A stretch of 51,839 nt of DNA from Halobacteriales archaeon SW_5_70_135 (GTDB lineage: Archaea; Halobacteriota; Halobacteria; Halobacteriales; SW-7-71-33), in contig PXSK01000001.1 in assembly GCA_003022865.1 (NCBI GenBank), forward strand, positions 1 through 51,839, given 5' to 3'. The notes beneath the pieces are model-generated. The model was not told the DNA's origin and searched no databases. It worked only from the letters and a program-made list of their open reading frames with translations. The translations under genes and the position numbers were made by a program. This document shows positions 25,423 through 33,296 of this stretch, in pieces; the first letter of the stretch is position 1, and the number at the start of each line of letters is the position of its first letter.

Positions 25423-26088
25423 TCAGGACAGCTCGAAGTCGAGCCGGTCGCCGCGGCCCACGCCACGGTCGGCGCTCCAGCCGCGGTTCACCTCCAGGAT
25501 GTACCGTGCCCGGCCGGAGCGGCGGATGTCGTTGCCGTCCTCGTCCGGACCGGGCGCCGGCGCCTCGTGGACCACCTCGACGACGCCGTCGCCGTCGGCG
25601 AATATCATGTCAAGCGGGAAGTCCATCCGACGCATCACGTAGGTGCGCTCGGCCACGTCGCCGTAGACGAACAGCATGCCACGGTCCTCGGGCATCGACT
25701 CGGTGTCGCTCAGGCCGGTGTACCGCAGGCTGGAGCTGTCGGCGATCGCGGCGTTGACCGCCCCCAGCCGCTCGCCGTCCGGCGACAGCACGCGCACGTC
25801 CGTCGTCTCGTAGCCGGGAAAGAGTGGGTCCGCCGTCTCCGTCTCTGTCGCGGTGGTGGGCGATTCGATCGTCGCCGTCGTCGTCTCCGTCGTCGGCTCG
25901 GTCGTACTGGACGGCGCGGTCGTCGTCCGTGTGTCGTCGCCGTCGCTGTCGCCGCCATCGCCCGTACAGCCGGCAATACTCGCCAGCGCGCCGGCCAGCA
26001 GCGTCCGGCGCGCGAGTGTGCGCCGGTCCGACGCCCCCGCTGTCGGGTCGCTCGCGCCGGCGGTCCCGGGCGCCTCGTCTCGACTCAC
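25423..26088 (-). CDS. Tat-exported DUF192 lipoprotein
   Basis: 221 residues. The N-terminus has a twin-arginine signal with a lipobox (RRTLARRTLLAGALASIAGC, about residues 22-41), so it should be exported folded and lipid-anchored outside. A Thr/Glu-rich linker (about 42-85) leads to a DUF192 domain (about 95-221): RLGAVNAAIADSSSLRYTGLSD, MPEDRGMLFVYGDVAERTYV, MDFPLDMIFADGDGVV and the terminal RYILEVNRGWSADRGVGRGD. DUF192 has no assigned biochemical function. It is convergent with pyrD and upstream of nothing obvious; pyrC reads in the same direction behind it. Confidence 0.87.
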   Translation of the reverse strand: MSRDEAPGTAGASDPTAGASDRRTLARRTLLAGALASIAGCTGDGGDSDGDDTRTTTAPSSTTEPTTETTTATIESPTTATETETADPLFPGYETTDVRVLSPDGERLGAVNAAIADSSSLRYTGLSDTESMPEDRGMLFVYGDVAERTYVMRRMDFPLDMIFADGDGVVEVVHEAPAPGPDEDGNDIRRSGRARYILEVNRGWSADRGVGRGDRLDFELS

Positions 26089-26205
26089 ACCCCGTCGTGG
26101 CGGCCCCGAGCAATATACCTGCCGTCACCGTGTCGGCGCCGGTGTCGCCGCGGGCGCGAGCCGCAGGCGGCCGACGAGGGACGGGTGAGTCACTGCTCCC
26201 GGCCC

Positions 26206-27573
26206 TCACCGGTCGGGGACCAGCCGCCGACCGTCGCCGGGCGTCCCGACGACGCCGTCGCCCTCGCGGTAGACCACGTCGCCGCGGACGACCGTCGCCG
26301 TCGGCCGGCCGACGAACCGCTCGCCGTCGAACGGCGTGACGGTGTTCTTCGAGTGCAGCCGGTCGCGCGAGAGCGTCCACTCGCGGTCGGGGTCGATGAC
26401 GGTGACGTCGGCGTGGGTGCCGACCCGGAGCGAGCCCTTCTCGGGGTAGAGTCCCCAGGTGCGAGCGGGTGTGCGGGCCTGGCGGTCGACCCAGGCTTCG
26501 AGCGTGAGCGGCCCCTCCGCGACCAGCGTGAGCAGCGTGGGGGCGGCGGTCTCCAGGCCGACGAAACCGGAAGTGGAGGCCCAGGTGTCGCCGTGTGGGT
26601 CGTCGAGGCCCTTCTCGGCGTCCGTGTGTGGGGCGTGGTCGGAACCGACACAGCCGACGGTGCCGGCCGCGAGCGCCCCAAGAAGGTCGTCGCGCTCCTC
26701 GCGCGGCCGTAGCGGCGGGTTCACCCGGGCGACGTTGCCCCGCTCGCGGAGTGTCGCCTCGGTGAACCGGAGGTGGTGTGGCGTCGCCTCGGCGGTGAAG
26801 TCGACGCCGCGCTCCCTGGCACGGACGAGCTCGTCGACGGCGGACCCGGCCGAGACGTGGAAGGCGTGGACGGGGCAGTCAGTCTCGGCGGCGAACAGCC
26901 CGACACGGGCGATCGCCTCCCGCTCGGCGACGACCGGCCGGGCGCGGGCGTGGTCGAGCGGGCGGCTCCGCCCCGCCGTGCGGGCCTTGGCCGTCTCGTG
27001 GTCGACGACGGCGGCGTCCTCCTCGTGGAAGCCGACGCGGACGCCGGCGTCGGCCGCGTCGCGCATGGCGTCGAGCAACTGGCCGTCGTCCGGCGGCGGC
27101 ACCTCGCCGACGGTCGTCCCGAGGAACACCTTCAGGCCGACCGTCCCCGCCTCCGCGAGCGCGGGCACGCGGTCGTAGCCGTCGCCCGTCACCGCCGCGT
27201 GGACGCCGAAGTCCACGAGCGCGCCCTCGTCGCCGAGACGGAGCGTCCGCTCCAGTCGCTCCGGGTCGTCGACGACCGGCTCGACGTTCGGCATGGCGAC
27301 GACGCTCGTGACCCCTCCGGCGGCCGCGGCCCGGGTCTCGGAGGTCCAGTCACCCTTGTGCTCTAGGCCGGGCGTGCGGTTGTGGACGTGGGGGTCGACC
27401 AGCCCCGGCACGACGAGGTCGCCGTCGGCGTCGAGGGTCCGCTCCGCGTCGGGCAGCCGGTCGGTGCGGCCGACCGCGGCGATCCGACCGTCCTCGACCG
27501 CGACGCCGGCGTCGGGGGTGCGACCCGTCGGCGTCACGACGGTGCCGTTCAGTATCGCCAGGTCGACCGTCAT
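26206..27573 (-). CDS. pyrC: Dihydroorotase
   Basis: 455 residues from the ATG at 27571-27573. Zinc amidohydrolase that cyclises carbamoyl-aspartate to dihydroorotate. Visible metal and catalytic elements are VDPHVHNRTPG (HxH), VGLKVFLGTT (carboxylated Lys), GFHEED, VHAFHVS and the catalytic Asp in GSDHAPHTDAEK. The final substrate-side segments VGTHADVTVIDPDREW and RFVGRPTATVVRGDVVYREG are typical of the family. The ATG giving MTVDLAILNGTVVTP fits homologues better than the upstream codon. It is divergent from the S17e gene and near pyrD. Confidence 0.93.
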   Translation of the reverse strand: MTVDLAILNGTVVTPTGRTPDAGVAVEDGRIAAVGRTDRLPDAERTLDADGDLVVPGLVDPHVHNRTPGLEHKGDWTSETRAAAAGGVTSVVAMPNVEPVVDDPERLERTLRLGDEGALVDFGVHAAVTGDGYDRVPALAEAGTVGLKVFLGTTVGEVPPPDDGQLLDAMRDAADAGVRVGFHEEDAAVVDHETAKARTAGRSRPLDHARARPVVAEREAIARVGLFAAETDCPVHAFHVSAGSAVDELVRARERGVDFTAEATPHHLRFTEATLRERGNVARVNPPLRPREERDDLLGALAAGTVGCVGSDHAPHTDAEKGLDDPHGDTWASTSGFVGLETAAPTLLTLVAEGPLTLEAWVDRQARTPARTWGLYPEKGSLRVGTHADVTVIDPDREWTLSRDRLHSKNTVTPFDGERFVGRPTATVVRGDVVYREGDGVVGTPGDGRRLVPDR

Positions 27574-27709
27574 CGGCGGTCGTTCGAGAGCGGCCGGCAA
27601 AACGGCGGCGGTCCGCTCCCGGCCGTGCTCGAGCTTCGGGCGGACCGGTGCCTACGGGTGTCGAGCGTGCTTCGGGGACGTTTTCAACCTCGCCGCCGAA
27701 CGGGCGCGT

Positions 27710-27904
27710 ATGCCAGTCAGACCGGGCTACATCAAGAAGATAGCCACCCTCCTGCTGGAGCGCTATCCGGAGGCGTTCACCGGCGACTTCGATCACAACA
27801 AGGAGGTCGTCGTACGGGTCACGAACGTCGACTCGAAGGACGTGCGCAACCGCGTCGCAGGTTACGTCACCCGTCGCGTCCGCTCGCAGGCCGCCCAGGC
27901 CTGA
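27710..27904 (+). CDS. rps17e: 30S ribosomal protein S17e
   Basis: 64 residues, the usual archaeal length. Almost the whole sequence is diagnostic: RPGYIKKIATLLLERYPEAF, then DFDHNKEVVVRVTNVDSK and VRNRVAGYVTRRV. It is a small-subunit protein found only in archaea and eukaryotes. It is divergent from pyrC, with an AT-bearing GTTTTCAACC about 30 bases before the ATG as a likely promoter. No other ribosomal gene lies next to it. Confidence 0.96.
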   Translation: MPVRPGYIKKIATLLLERYPEAFTGDFDHNKEVVVRVTNVDSKDVRNRVAGYVTRRVRSQAAQA

Positions 27905-27973
27905 CCCAGTCGCTCGCGGCGACGGATCCCGGAAAGCGACGGCCGCGTCGGGCGAGCCGGGTTCGACACAGTA

Positions 27974-27981
27974 GATATAAG
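27974..27981 (+). promoter_or_regulatory. TATA box of the GDT1-type transporter gene
   Basis: GATATAAG is a strong TATA box in GC-rich surroundings. It predicts transcription from about 28003-28009, directly after the palindrome described next. Confidence 0.6.
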
Positions 27982-27982
27982 A

Positions 27983-27998
27983 ATTAGACGTATCTAAT
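27983..27998. promoter_or_regulatory. Palindromic operator-like site ATTAGA-CGTA-TCTAAT
   Basis: A perfect 6-bp inverted repeat with a four-base spacer lies between the TATA box and the predicted transcription start. That is the position where a bound protein would block RNA polymerase. The TTAG...CTAA form resembles DtxR/MntR-type metal-regulator boxes of haloarchaea. The downstream gene belongs to a manganese/calcium transporter family, so metal control is a reasonable inference. Confidence 0.5.
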
Positions 27999-28008
27999 CC
28001 CGGGCACG

Positions 28009-28068
28009 ATGGTTCACGCGGGGGGCGACAGCGCCGACCTCGACCGTCGACCGGGGGTGTCGACGTGA
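28009..28068 (+). CDS. Possible 19-residue leader peptide
   Basis: ATG at 28009 opens a 19-codon frame (MVHAGGDSADLDRRPGVST) whose TGA overlaps the GTG start of the next gene (GTGA at 28065-28068). The ATG sits where the TATA box predicts the transcript start, so it could be a leaderless mini-gene that delivers ribosomes to the transporter gene. The peptide has no recognisable similarity; it could equally be untranslated leader. Confidence 0.3.
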   Translation: MVHAGGDSADLDRRPGVST

Positions 28069-28796
28069 CCGGTTACCTGGAGGTCGTGGTGATCGCATTG
28101 GGCGCCCAGCTCGCGGTGTTGCCGGGCGAGAAGGTGCAGTTCATCGTCGCGGGACTGTCCGCTCGCTACCACCCGCTGATGGTCGTGAGCGCGGCCGGGA
28201 CGGCCTTCGCGCTGTGGACCGCCGTCGAGGTCGCCTTCGGCGAGGCGGTGCAGCGGGCGCTGTCGCCGCTGGCGCTCGAGCTGTTCACCGCCGCGCTGTT
28301 TCTCGTCTTCGCCGTGATGCTCTACCGCTCGGCGCCGGAGAGCGAGGCCGACCGACCCGACGCGACCGACGCCGACGGCGTCGCCGAGACCGACGGCGGC
28401 CTCGCGACCGCCGGTGACGCCCTGGAGGTGGCCCCGACGGTGTTCGGTCGGGAGGTGCCGAGCTACCTGGGCGGCTGGCTGCCGATCTTCGCGATGATGT
28501 TCGCCGGCGAGTTCGGCGACAAGACACAGCTGGTGACGATCGGGCTGGCGGCACAGTACGGCGCCACGTCGGCGATCTGGGTCGGCGAGATGCTGGCGAT
28601 CGTCCCGGTGAGCCTGGCGAACGCCTACCTCTTCCACCGGTTCTCCGGCCGGTTCGACCTACGGACGGCCCACCTGGTGTCGGCGCTTCTGTTCGCTTTC
28701 TTCGGGGTCGACACGCTGCAGGCGGTCGTCACCGGCGTGTCGGTGTGGGAGACGACGGTCAAGGCGTTCGCCGACGTGGTACTGTTGCTCGTGTAG
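28065..28796 (+). CDS. GDT1/TMEM165 (UPF0016) family membrane transporter
   Basis: 243 residues, about six to seven helices in two repeats. Each repeat should carry the family motif ExGD(K/R)(T/S). The second is intact (MMFAGEFGDKTQLVTIGLAA). The first is degenerate (QLAVLPGEKVQFIVAGLSAR), as in haloarchaeal relatives. An acidic cytoplasmic linker (about 85-125) joins the halves. Family members move Mn2+ or Ca2+ out of the cytoplasm in exchange for protons. The GTG start gives the normal N-terminus MTGYLEVVVIALG. The upstream palindrome and overlapping mini-frame suggest tight control, possibly by metal. Confidence 0.85.
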   Translation: MTGYLEVVVIALGAQLAVLPGEKVQFIVAGLSARYHPLMVVSAAGTAFALWTAVEVAFGEAVQRALSPLALELFTAALFLVFAVMLYRSAPESEADRPDATDADGVAETDGGLATAGDALEVAPTVFGREVPSYLGGWLPIFAMMFAGEFGDKTQLVTIGLAAQYGATSAIWVGEMLAIVPVSLANAYLFHRFSGRFDLRTAHLVSALLFAFFGVDTLQAVVTGVSVWETTVKAFADVVLLLV

Positions 28797-28805
28797 CGGT
28801 CAGAG

Positions 28806-29045
28806 TCAGAGGGAGTGTTCGTCCTCGTCGGGGCCGGGCGGCTCGCCAGCGGTGTCGAACACCTCGCTCATCTCGTCCATGACTTCCTCCTCCATGTCGG
28901 GAGTAGTGTCGCCGGAGTTGTACGCGTCCAGCCCCAGGCGTAGCAGTTCGGCGACCGCCTCCTCCTCGCTCAGGAACTCCCCCTCGACGAGGCGCTCGAA
29001 CTGGACTTGAACGTTCTCCGGCAGGGAGACCTCGACTTGAGCCAT
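28806..29045 (-). CDS. Ribbon-helix-helix-like small protein (DUF7120 type)
   Basis: 79 residues. The N-terminal strand AQVEVSLPENVQVQFERLVE and following helices (EFLSEEEAVAELLRLGLDAY) fit a ribbon-helix-helix DNA-binding fold, as in CopG/NikR or VapB-like proteins. The rest is an acidic, Met/Glu-rich tail. A strong TATA box precedes it at leaderless distance. It is convergent with the GDT1-type gene, so it is not obviously its regulator. Relatives are conserved across haloarchaea without known targets. Confidence 0.75.
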   Translation of the reverse strand: MAQVEVSLPENVQVQFERLVEGEFLSEEEAVAELLRLGLDAYNSGDTTPDMEEEVMDEMSEVFDTAGEPPGPDEDEHSL

Positions 29046-29067
29046 ACCTCTCCCTCTCGTCCCCGAG

Positions 29068-29075
29068 TATTTAAA
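29068..29075 (-). promoter_or_regulatory. TATA box of the ribbon-helix-helix gene
   Basis: TATTTAAA (TTTAAATA on the minus strand) starts 23 bases before the ATG at 29045, standard for a leaderless haloarchaeal gene. Confidence 0.65.
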
Positions 29076-29152
29076 ATTGAAGACGGCCCCACAGCGTGCC
29101 GCCGACGGGCGGAACCGCTAGGGTTATGAGTCGGCTGGCGGTAACGCCGGCT

Positions 29153-29404
29153 ATGGCCGCCGAAAACACCGAAATAAACCTCTCGTTGCCGGCCGGCGAG
29201 GGCGACGGCGTGTCGCTGACGATCGACGTCCCGGACGAGGACGGCGAGTTCGAGGACGCCCTATTGAGCGTCATCAAGAGCCGCACGATAGACCCGATGA
29301 GCGGCATCGACCTCCTGGTGGAGGACACCACGCTGCTGTCGGTCGTCCGCACCGAGGACGGCGGCTACGCCCTGGAGATGGTGCTCAACGAGGCCGTCGA
29401 GTGA
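29153..29404 (+). CDS. Small conserved haloarchaeal protein of unknown function
   Basis: 83 acidic residues from the ATG at 29153. Family not recognised. The sequence is well organised: a beta-rich first half (INLSLPAGEGDGVSLTIDVP), a helix (FEDALLSVIKSRTIDPMSGI) and two final strands (LLVEDTTLLSVVRTEDG, YALEMVLNEAVE). This looks like a compact soluble domain. GC-rich third codon positions match its neighbours, so it is a resident gene. It is divergent from the ribbon-helix-helix gene and about 300 bp before tfb. Confidence 0.7.
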   Translation: MAAENTEINLSLPAGEGDGVSLTIDVPDEDGEFEDALLSVIKSRTIDPMSGIDLLVEDTTLLSVVRTEDGGYALEMVLNEAVE

Positions 29405-29629
29405 CCGGTCGTCGCCACGGGAGCGTCCTGTCCACAGTCGCGCGACCTGAGAACCGGGCGGTGTCTCACCCTGTTACGCTTCGTCCCACAGGGTGGCGTT
29501 TCCGCTGGAGATCGAGCCCGAGTCGGTGGAAGAAAGTCCCTCGACGGGGCGGGCGACACTCTCGCGACGACGGCGATCTCGACGCGAATCGCCGGACGGT
29601 GTGACGGAACTGCGGTCAGACCACAACGG

Positions 29630-29636
29630 GTTTATG
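29630..29636 (+). promoter_or_regulatory. TATA box of tfb
   Basis: GTTTATG in GC-rich DNA predicts transcription from about 29658, giving tfb a leader of roughly 50 bases. Confidence 0.5.
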
Positions 29637-29667
29637 TCGGTCACGCGCCTACCGTAGGTTAGCGGCT

Positions 29668-29690
29668 GTCGGAGGGTGACACTCTCCGAC
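29668..29690 (+). promoter_or_regulatory. 7-bp-stem hairpin in the tfb leader
   Basis: GTCGGAG and CTCCGAC form a perfect inverted repeat around a nine-base centre, 17 bases before the tfb ATG. If the TATA assignment is right it is transcribed and could fold in the leader; alternatively it is a DNA operator for autoregulation. Confidence 0.4.
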
Positions 29691-29706
29691 TGTCAGGATT
29701 CTCACA

Positions 29707-30804
29707 ATGACGGACACACACCCCACAGACGACGGCGGCGCGGTCGCGGGCGTACGCGAGCGCGCACACGCGAGCGGACAAAAGGAGACAGAGAGGAACA
29801 GGGAGAGAGAAACGGAGAGGAACAGGGAGGCGGAGGACGAGACCGCTCACGGCCGAGTGGAGCACGGGAGCCGCGAGCGGCATCGCTGTCCGGAGTGTGG
29901 AGGCGCACTCGCGACGGACGAGAGCCGCGGCGAGACGGTCTGTAAGGACTGTGGACTGGTCGTCGAGTCCGACACCATCGACCACGGCCCGGACTGGCGG
30001 ACCGTCGACGACGGCGAACGGACGAACAACTCCCGCGTCGGCGCCCCACGGACGAAGCTGCTGCACGACGAGGGGCTGTCCTCGACGATCGACTGGAAGG
30101 ACAAGGACGCCTACGGACGCTCGCTGTCGGCCGAGAAGCGCCGGCGCATGGAGCGACTGCGCACCTGGGACGAGCGGTTCCGGACGAAGAACCATCGGGA
30201 GCGCAACCTCAAGCAGGCGCTCGGCGAGATCGACCGCATGGGCTCGGCGCTCGGCCTGCCCGACGACGTGCGCGAGACCGCGGGCGTGGTCTACCGGCGG
30301 GCGCTGAACGAGGACCTGCTGCCGGGGCGTTCGATCGAGGCGATCGCGACGGCGTCGCTGTACGCCGCCGCCCGCCAGGCGGGCGCGCCGCGCACGCTGG
30401 GGGAGTTCGCGAACGTCTCCCGGGTCGACGAGACGGAGTTCAAGCGGGCGTACCGCTACGTCGTCCGCGAACTCGGCCTCGGGGTGCAGCCGGCGAACCC
30501 GGCGACGTACGTGAGCCGCTTCGGCTCCGACCTCGGCGTCGACGCCGAGACGGAGCGACTGGCTCGCGAGCTGCTCCGGGCGGGCGAGGACGCCGCCGTC
30601 CACGTCGGCAAGTCACCCGTCGGACTCGCCGCCGCGGCGCTGTACGCCGCCGGCCTGCTCGCGAGCGACCGACTCACCCAGACCGAGGTCGGCGAGGCAA
30701 CGAGCGTCAGCGAGGTGACGATCCGGAACCGCTACCAGGAGCTGCTCGAAGCCTACGACGGCATCGAGACGGACGCACCGACCGGCGCGAGCGCCAGCGC
30801 CTGA
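29707..30804 (+). CDS. tfb: Transcription initiation factor IIB
   Basis: 365-residue archaeal TFB, which links TBP-bound promoters to RNA polymerase. After an unusual charged N-terminal extension (about 1-55, with the repeated ETERNRE motif) comes the zinc ribbon CPECG...CKDCG (about 60-82). The B-reader/linker (GPDWRTVDDGERTNNSRVGAP, TKLLHDEGLSSTIDWKDKDA) and two cyclin repeats (about 150-245 and 250-345, including RSIEAIATASLYAAARQ and HVGKSPVGLAAAALYAAGLL) follow. Haloarchaea carry several TFB paralogues for different promoter sets. The N-terminal extension distinguishes this copy, but which paralogue it is cannot be decided. Confidence 0.94.
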   Translation: MTDTHPTDDGGAVAGVRERAHASGQKETERNRERETERNREAEDETAHGRVEHGSRERHRCPECGGALATDESRGETVCKDCGLVVESDTIDHGPDWRTVDDGERTNNSRVGAPRTKLLHDEGLSSTIDWKDKDAYGRSLSAEKRRRMERLRTWDERFRTKNHRERNLKQALGEIDRMGSALGLPDDVRETAGVVYRRALNEDLLPGRSIEAIATASLYAAARQAGAPRTLGEFANVSRVDETEFKRAYRYVVRELGLGVQPANPATYVSRFGSDLGVDAETERLARELLRAGEDAAVHVGKSPVGLAAAALYAAGLLASDRLTQTEVGEATSVSEVTIRNRYQELLEAYDGIETDAPTGASASA

Positions 30805-30819
30805 GACCGGACTCGACGA

Positions 30820-30852
30820 GACGACACGATACGACACGACACGACACGACGC
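30820..30852. repeat. ACGAC pentamer repeat after tfb
   Basis: About six near-perfect tandem copies of a five-base unit (ACGAC, one copy ACGAT) just behind the tfb stop. No known role; probably simple-sequence slippage. Confidence 0.6.
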
Positions 30853-31079
30853 CGGCGGTCGCCCGCCGTGGAGCTCAATTCCTCGGGACGTTACGGGACA
30901 CCCGTGAGCGAGGTGACGCTCGTCCGGCACGAGGTGGGGGTCGGCCGACGGCGGCACGCCTCGGCGCGAACGCCGCTCTGTCGGGTCCTGTGTCGAGGAC
31001 CGTCGTCTGTGCTTCTCGGTTCCGACCGCGAGCGGGCGGAACCGGCGGGCATATGAGAGACGGCGGAGTGCGGACAGGT

Positions 31080-31856
31080 ATGAGCGAGCGGGTGTTCGAC
31101 GGGGAGCGACCGCTGCGGGTGGCGACGCTGTTCTCCGACGGCGCCAGCGGCGTGCGCTACCTGCTGTCGACGGCGGGGCCGTGGGAGTTCGTCGGCGCCG
31201 TCGCCTCCGACCCGGACGCCCCGGGGGTCGACGCCCTGGAGGCGGCCGGCGTCGAGGTGACCGTGCGGGACCTGCGGGCGTTCTACGCCGACCGGGACGC
31301 CACGACCGACGACATGGAGGTCCGCAGGGCGTTCGACGAGGGGACGCGCGACCGTCTCCTGTCGCTCGACCCCCCGCCCGACCTCGTCCTCCTGTCGGGG
31401 TACAGATGGATCGTCACGGCGCCGCTGGTCGACGCGGTCCCGGTGCTGAACGTCCACCCCGGCGACCTCGCCGTCGAGGTGGGCGGCGAGCGCGCCTACA
31501 CCGGACTCGACCCCGTTTCCGAGGCCGTCGCGTCGGGCGACCGCGTCACCCGGTCGACGGTGCACTTCGTCACCGCCGCGGTCGACGCCGGACCGGTCCT
31601 CGTCCGGTCGCGGCCGCTCCCGGTGCACCGCGAGCTCGTCGACGGCCTGCGGGCGAACGGCGCCGACGACGCGCTCGACCGGTACGTCGACGCACACCAG
31701 GAGTGGATGAAGTGGGCGGGCGACGGGCCGGCGCTGGCGACCGCACTGGAGTTGGTCGCCGCCGGACGCGTCGAGCGCGCCGGCGACGCGGTGCGGGTCG
31801 ACGGCGAGCCGGGGTTCTACGACCTCGGCGACGGGGGCGTCGTCCGCCGGCGGTGA
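31080..31856 (+). CDS. Formyltransferase-family protein (PurN/Fmt-like)
   Basis: 258 residues from the ATG at 31080. A Rossmann-type formyltransferase fold: VATLFSDGASGVRYLLS at the N-terminus, DLVLLSGYRWIVTAPLVDAVPVLN, the family signature VLNVHPGDLAVEV (His and downstream Asp shape the 10-formyl-tetrahydrofolate site), and VTRSTVHFVTAAVDAGPVLVRS. The C-terminal helical part (EWMKWAGDGPALATALELVA) is shorter than in Met-tRNA formyltransferase. This points to a glycinamide ribonucleotide formyltransferase-like enzyme, but substrate-specific residues cannot be confirmed. It is a stand-alone gene. Confidence 0.8.
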   Translation: MSERVFDGERPLRVATLFSDGASGVRYLLSTAGPWEFVGAVASDPDAPGVDALEAAGVEVTVRDLRAFYADRDATTDDMEVRRAFDEGTRDRLLSLDPPPDLVLLSGYRWIVTAPLVDAVPVLNVHPGDLAVEVGGERAYTGLDPVSEAVASGDRVTRSTVHFVTAAVDAGPVLVRSRPLPVHRELVDGLRANGADDALDRYVDAHQEWMKWAGDGPALATALELVAAGRVERAGDAVRVDGEPGFYDLGDGGVVRRR

Positions 31857-31861
31857 GGCCG

Positions 31862-32080
31862 TGGCGTGTCGGTCACCCCTGGGGGGTCGAAGGCGCCGAG
31901 ACAGTAGAGGCCCGGTCCGAAGCCGAGCACGACGGCGGTGCCGGCGAGCACCTAATGTGTCGTGCCCGACGGGAGCAGTCCGGTCCCGAGCGTGCCCGCG
32001 GTCGAGAGGCCGACGGCGGCGACGAGACAGGCGACGCGGCCGAGTGTCGACCATCGCCTCGTCGCTGCCCGCCCGCGGGC
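31862..32080 (-). pseudogene. Possible remnant of a two-helix membrane protein with in-frame stop
   Basis: One minus-strand frame reads like a small membrane protein: STLGRVACLVAAVGLSTAGT and TGLLPSGTTH, then a TAG (31952-31954), then VLAGTAVVLGFGPGLYCLGA. Removing the stop would give two continuous helices. No start codon was found in that frame, so it is either a degraded gene or chance hydrophobic coding on a GC-rich strand. Otherwise this stretch holds nothing. Confidence 0.3.
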
Positions 32081-32108
32081 ATGACGGCTAACGGCTGCGG
32101 TAGGAGAG

Positions 32109-33245
32109 TCAGCGCTCGACGACGACGACCGTCGCCTCCAGCCGCCCGATACGGACGTCGACAGTCCGGTCGACCGACAGGTCGAGCAGCTCCGGGCGGA
32201 CCGTCAGCGCGACGACCGTCGAGGCGTCGCTCTCGTCGATCCGCCGCGAGAGGTCGCGGTAGAGCCCCACGAGGTCGCCGTCCGTGCGGTGACCGAACGG
32301 GAGGTTCGTGACCACGCGGTCGGCGCCGATCGCGGCCCGGGTGGCGTCCGCCCGTCGCACGGAGACGACGTCCTCCAGGTCGGCCGCCGCGACGTTCGCG
32401 CGGGCGTCGGCCACGCGGTCGGCGTCGACCTCCCGACCCTCGACGGCGGTGCCCGGCGGCAGGCGGTCACGGCCGCCTGGGTCGGGCGGGGTGACGTCCG
32501 CGAACGGCGGGAGACGCTCGAAGTCGTACGAGCGGCCGGGCGACGGCGGTCGGTCGAGGACGTCGAGCGCCGCCTCGGTCGGGACCGTGGCGGAGCCACA
32601 GGTCGGGTCGAGCAGCGTGTCGCCGGCCTCAAAGCCCGCGAGAGCGACCATCGACCAGGCGATCGTGGGTCGGAGCGGGGCGTCGTGCTCGCGCACCCGG
32701 TACGGGCGACGGTGCAGGGAGCGCTCGCCGGTCGTGTCGACCGCGAGCAGGACGTCCTCGTCGCGCACGAACGCCCGGAAGACCACGTCGGGGTCGTCGA
32801 GGTCGACGGTCGGGCGCTCCCCGGCGGCGCGACAGGCGTCGACGACGGCCTGGCCCACCCGCTCGCCTACCTCGGGGCTGGTGAACGCGTGCTCGCCGTG
32901 CCGTGTCGGGCGGACGGCGATCGACTGTTCCGGCGCGACCCACTCCTCGACGCCGGCCGACCGGGTCAGGTCGTAGGTGTCGTCGAGACCGACGTCCGGT
33001 ACGGTCCGGTCGCGGAGGACGGCGAGCACGCGGTGCAGCGAGCGCGCACGACGGTTGAGACGGGGGACGGCGCTCGCGTCCGCGTCGAAGGCGATCGCCC
33101 CGCGGTAGCGTCGCTCGGCGTCGACCCCGACCAGGTCCCGGACCTCGTCGCGGGCGACGAACTCCAGTCCGGGGTTCGTGGTCGCGAGCAGTCGCACGTC
33201 ACGACTCCGGCGTGACGGTGTATCAGGGCTATGACTCTCCGACAC
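32109..33245 (-). CDS. THUMP-domain RNA methyltransferase (Trm14/TrmN-like)
   Basis: 378 residues. The N-terminal half holds a ferredoxin-like plus THUMP region (LLATTNPGLEFVARDEVRDL, LHRVLAVLRD, VVFRAFVRDEDVLLAVD). The C-terminal SAM domain begins RPYRVREHDAPLRPTIAWSM and has DTLLDPTCGSATVPTEAAL (SAM binding) and TNLPFGHRTDGDLVGLY (the N-x-PF/Y-G catalytic loop). This pattern fits the Trm14/THUMPD3 group, which methylates tRNA guanine N2, rather than the DPPY-type Trm-G10. The GTG at 33245 is the longest start. The GTG at 33195-33197, giving MRLLATTNPG, fits homologues better. It is divergent from nadE. Confidence 0.83.
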   Translation of the reverse strand: MSESHSPDTPSRRSRDVRLLATTNPGLEFVARDEVRDLVGVDAERRYRGAIAFDADASAVPRLNRRARSLHRVLAVLRDRTVPDVGLDDTYDLTRSAGVEEWVAPEQSIAVRPTRHGEHAFTSPEVGERVGQAVVDACRAAGERPTVDLDDPDVVFRAFVRDEDVLLAVDTTGERSLHRRPYRVREHDAPLRPTIAWSMVALAGFEAGDTLLDPTCGSATVPTEAALDVLDRPPSPGRSYDFERLPPFADVTPPDPGGRDRLPPGTAVEGREVDADRVADARANVAAADLEDVVSVRRADATRAAIGADRVVTNLPFGHRTDGDLVGLYRDLSRRIDESDASTVVALTVRPELLDLSVDRTVDVRIGRLEATVVVVER

Positions 33246-33296
33246 CGACTTGTGGCCGGCTCCCCGACCGTCGGACGAGAGGTGGACGATTCGACC

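Larger units (their letters stand above)
29405..29706. other. Intergenic region before tfb
   Basis: About 300 bp without a credible gene. It holds an inverted repeat CACCCTG/CAGGGTG (about 29467-29496) that could end the upstream transcript. Nearer tfb are the promoter and leader hairpin listed separately. Confidence 0.45.
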
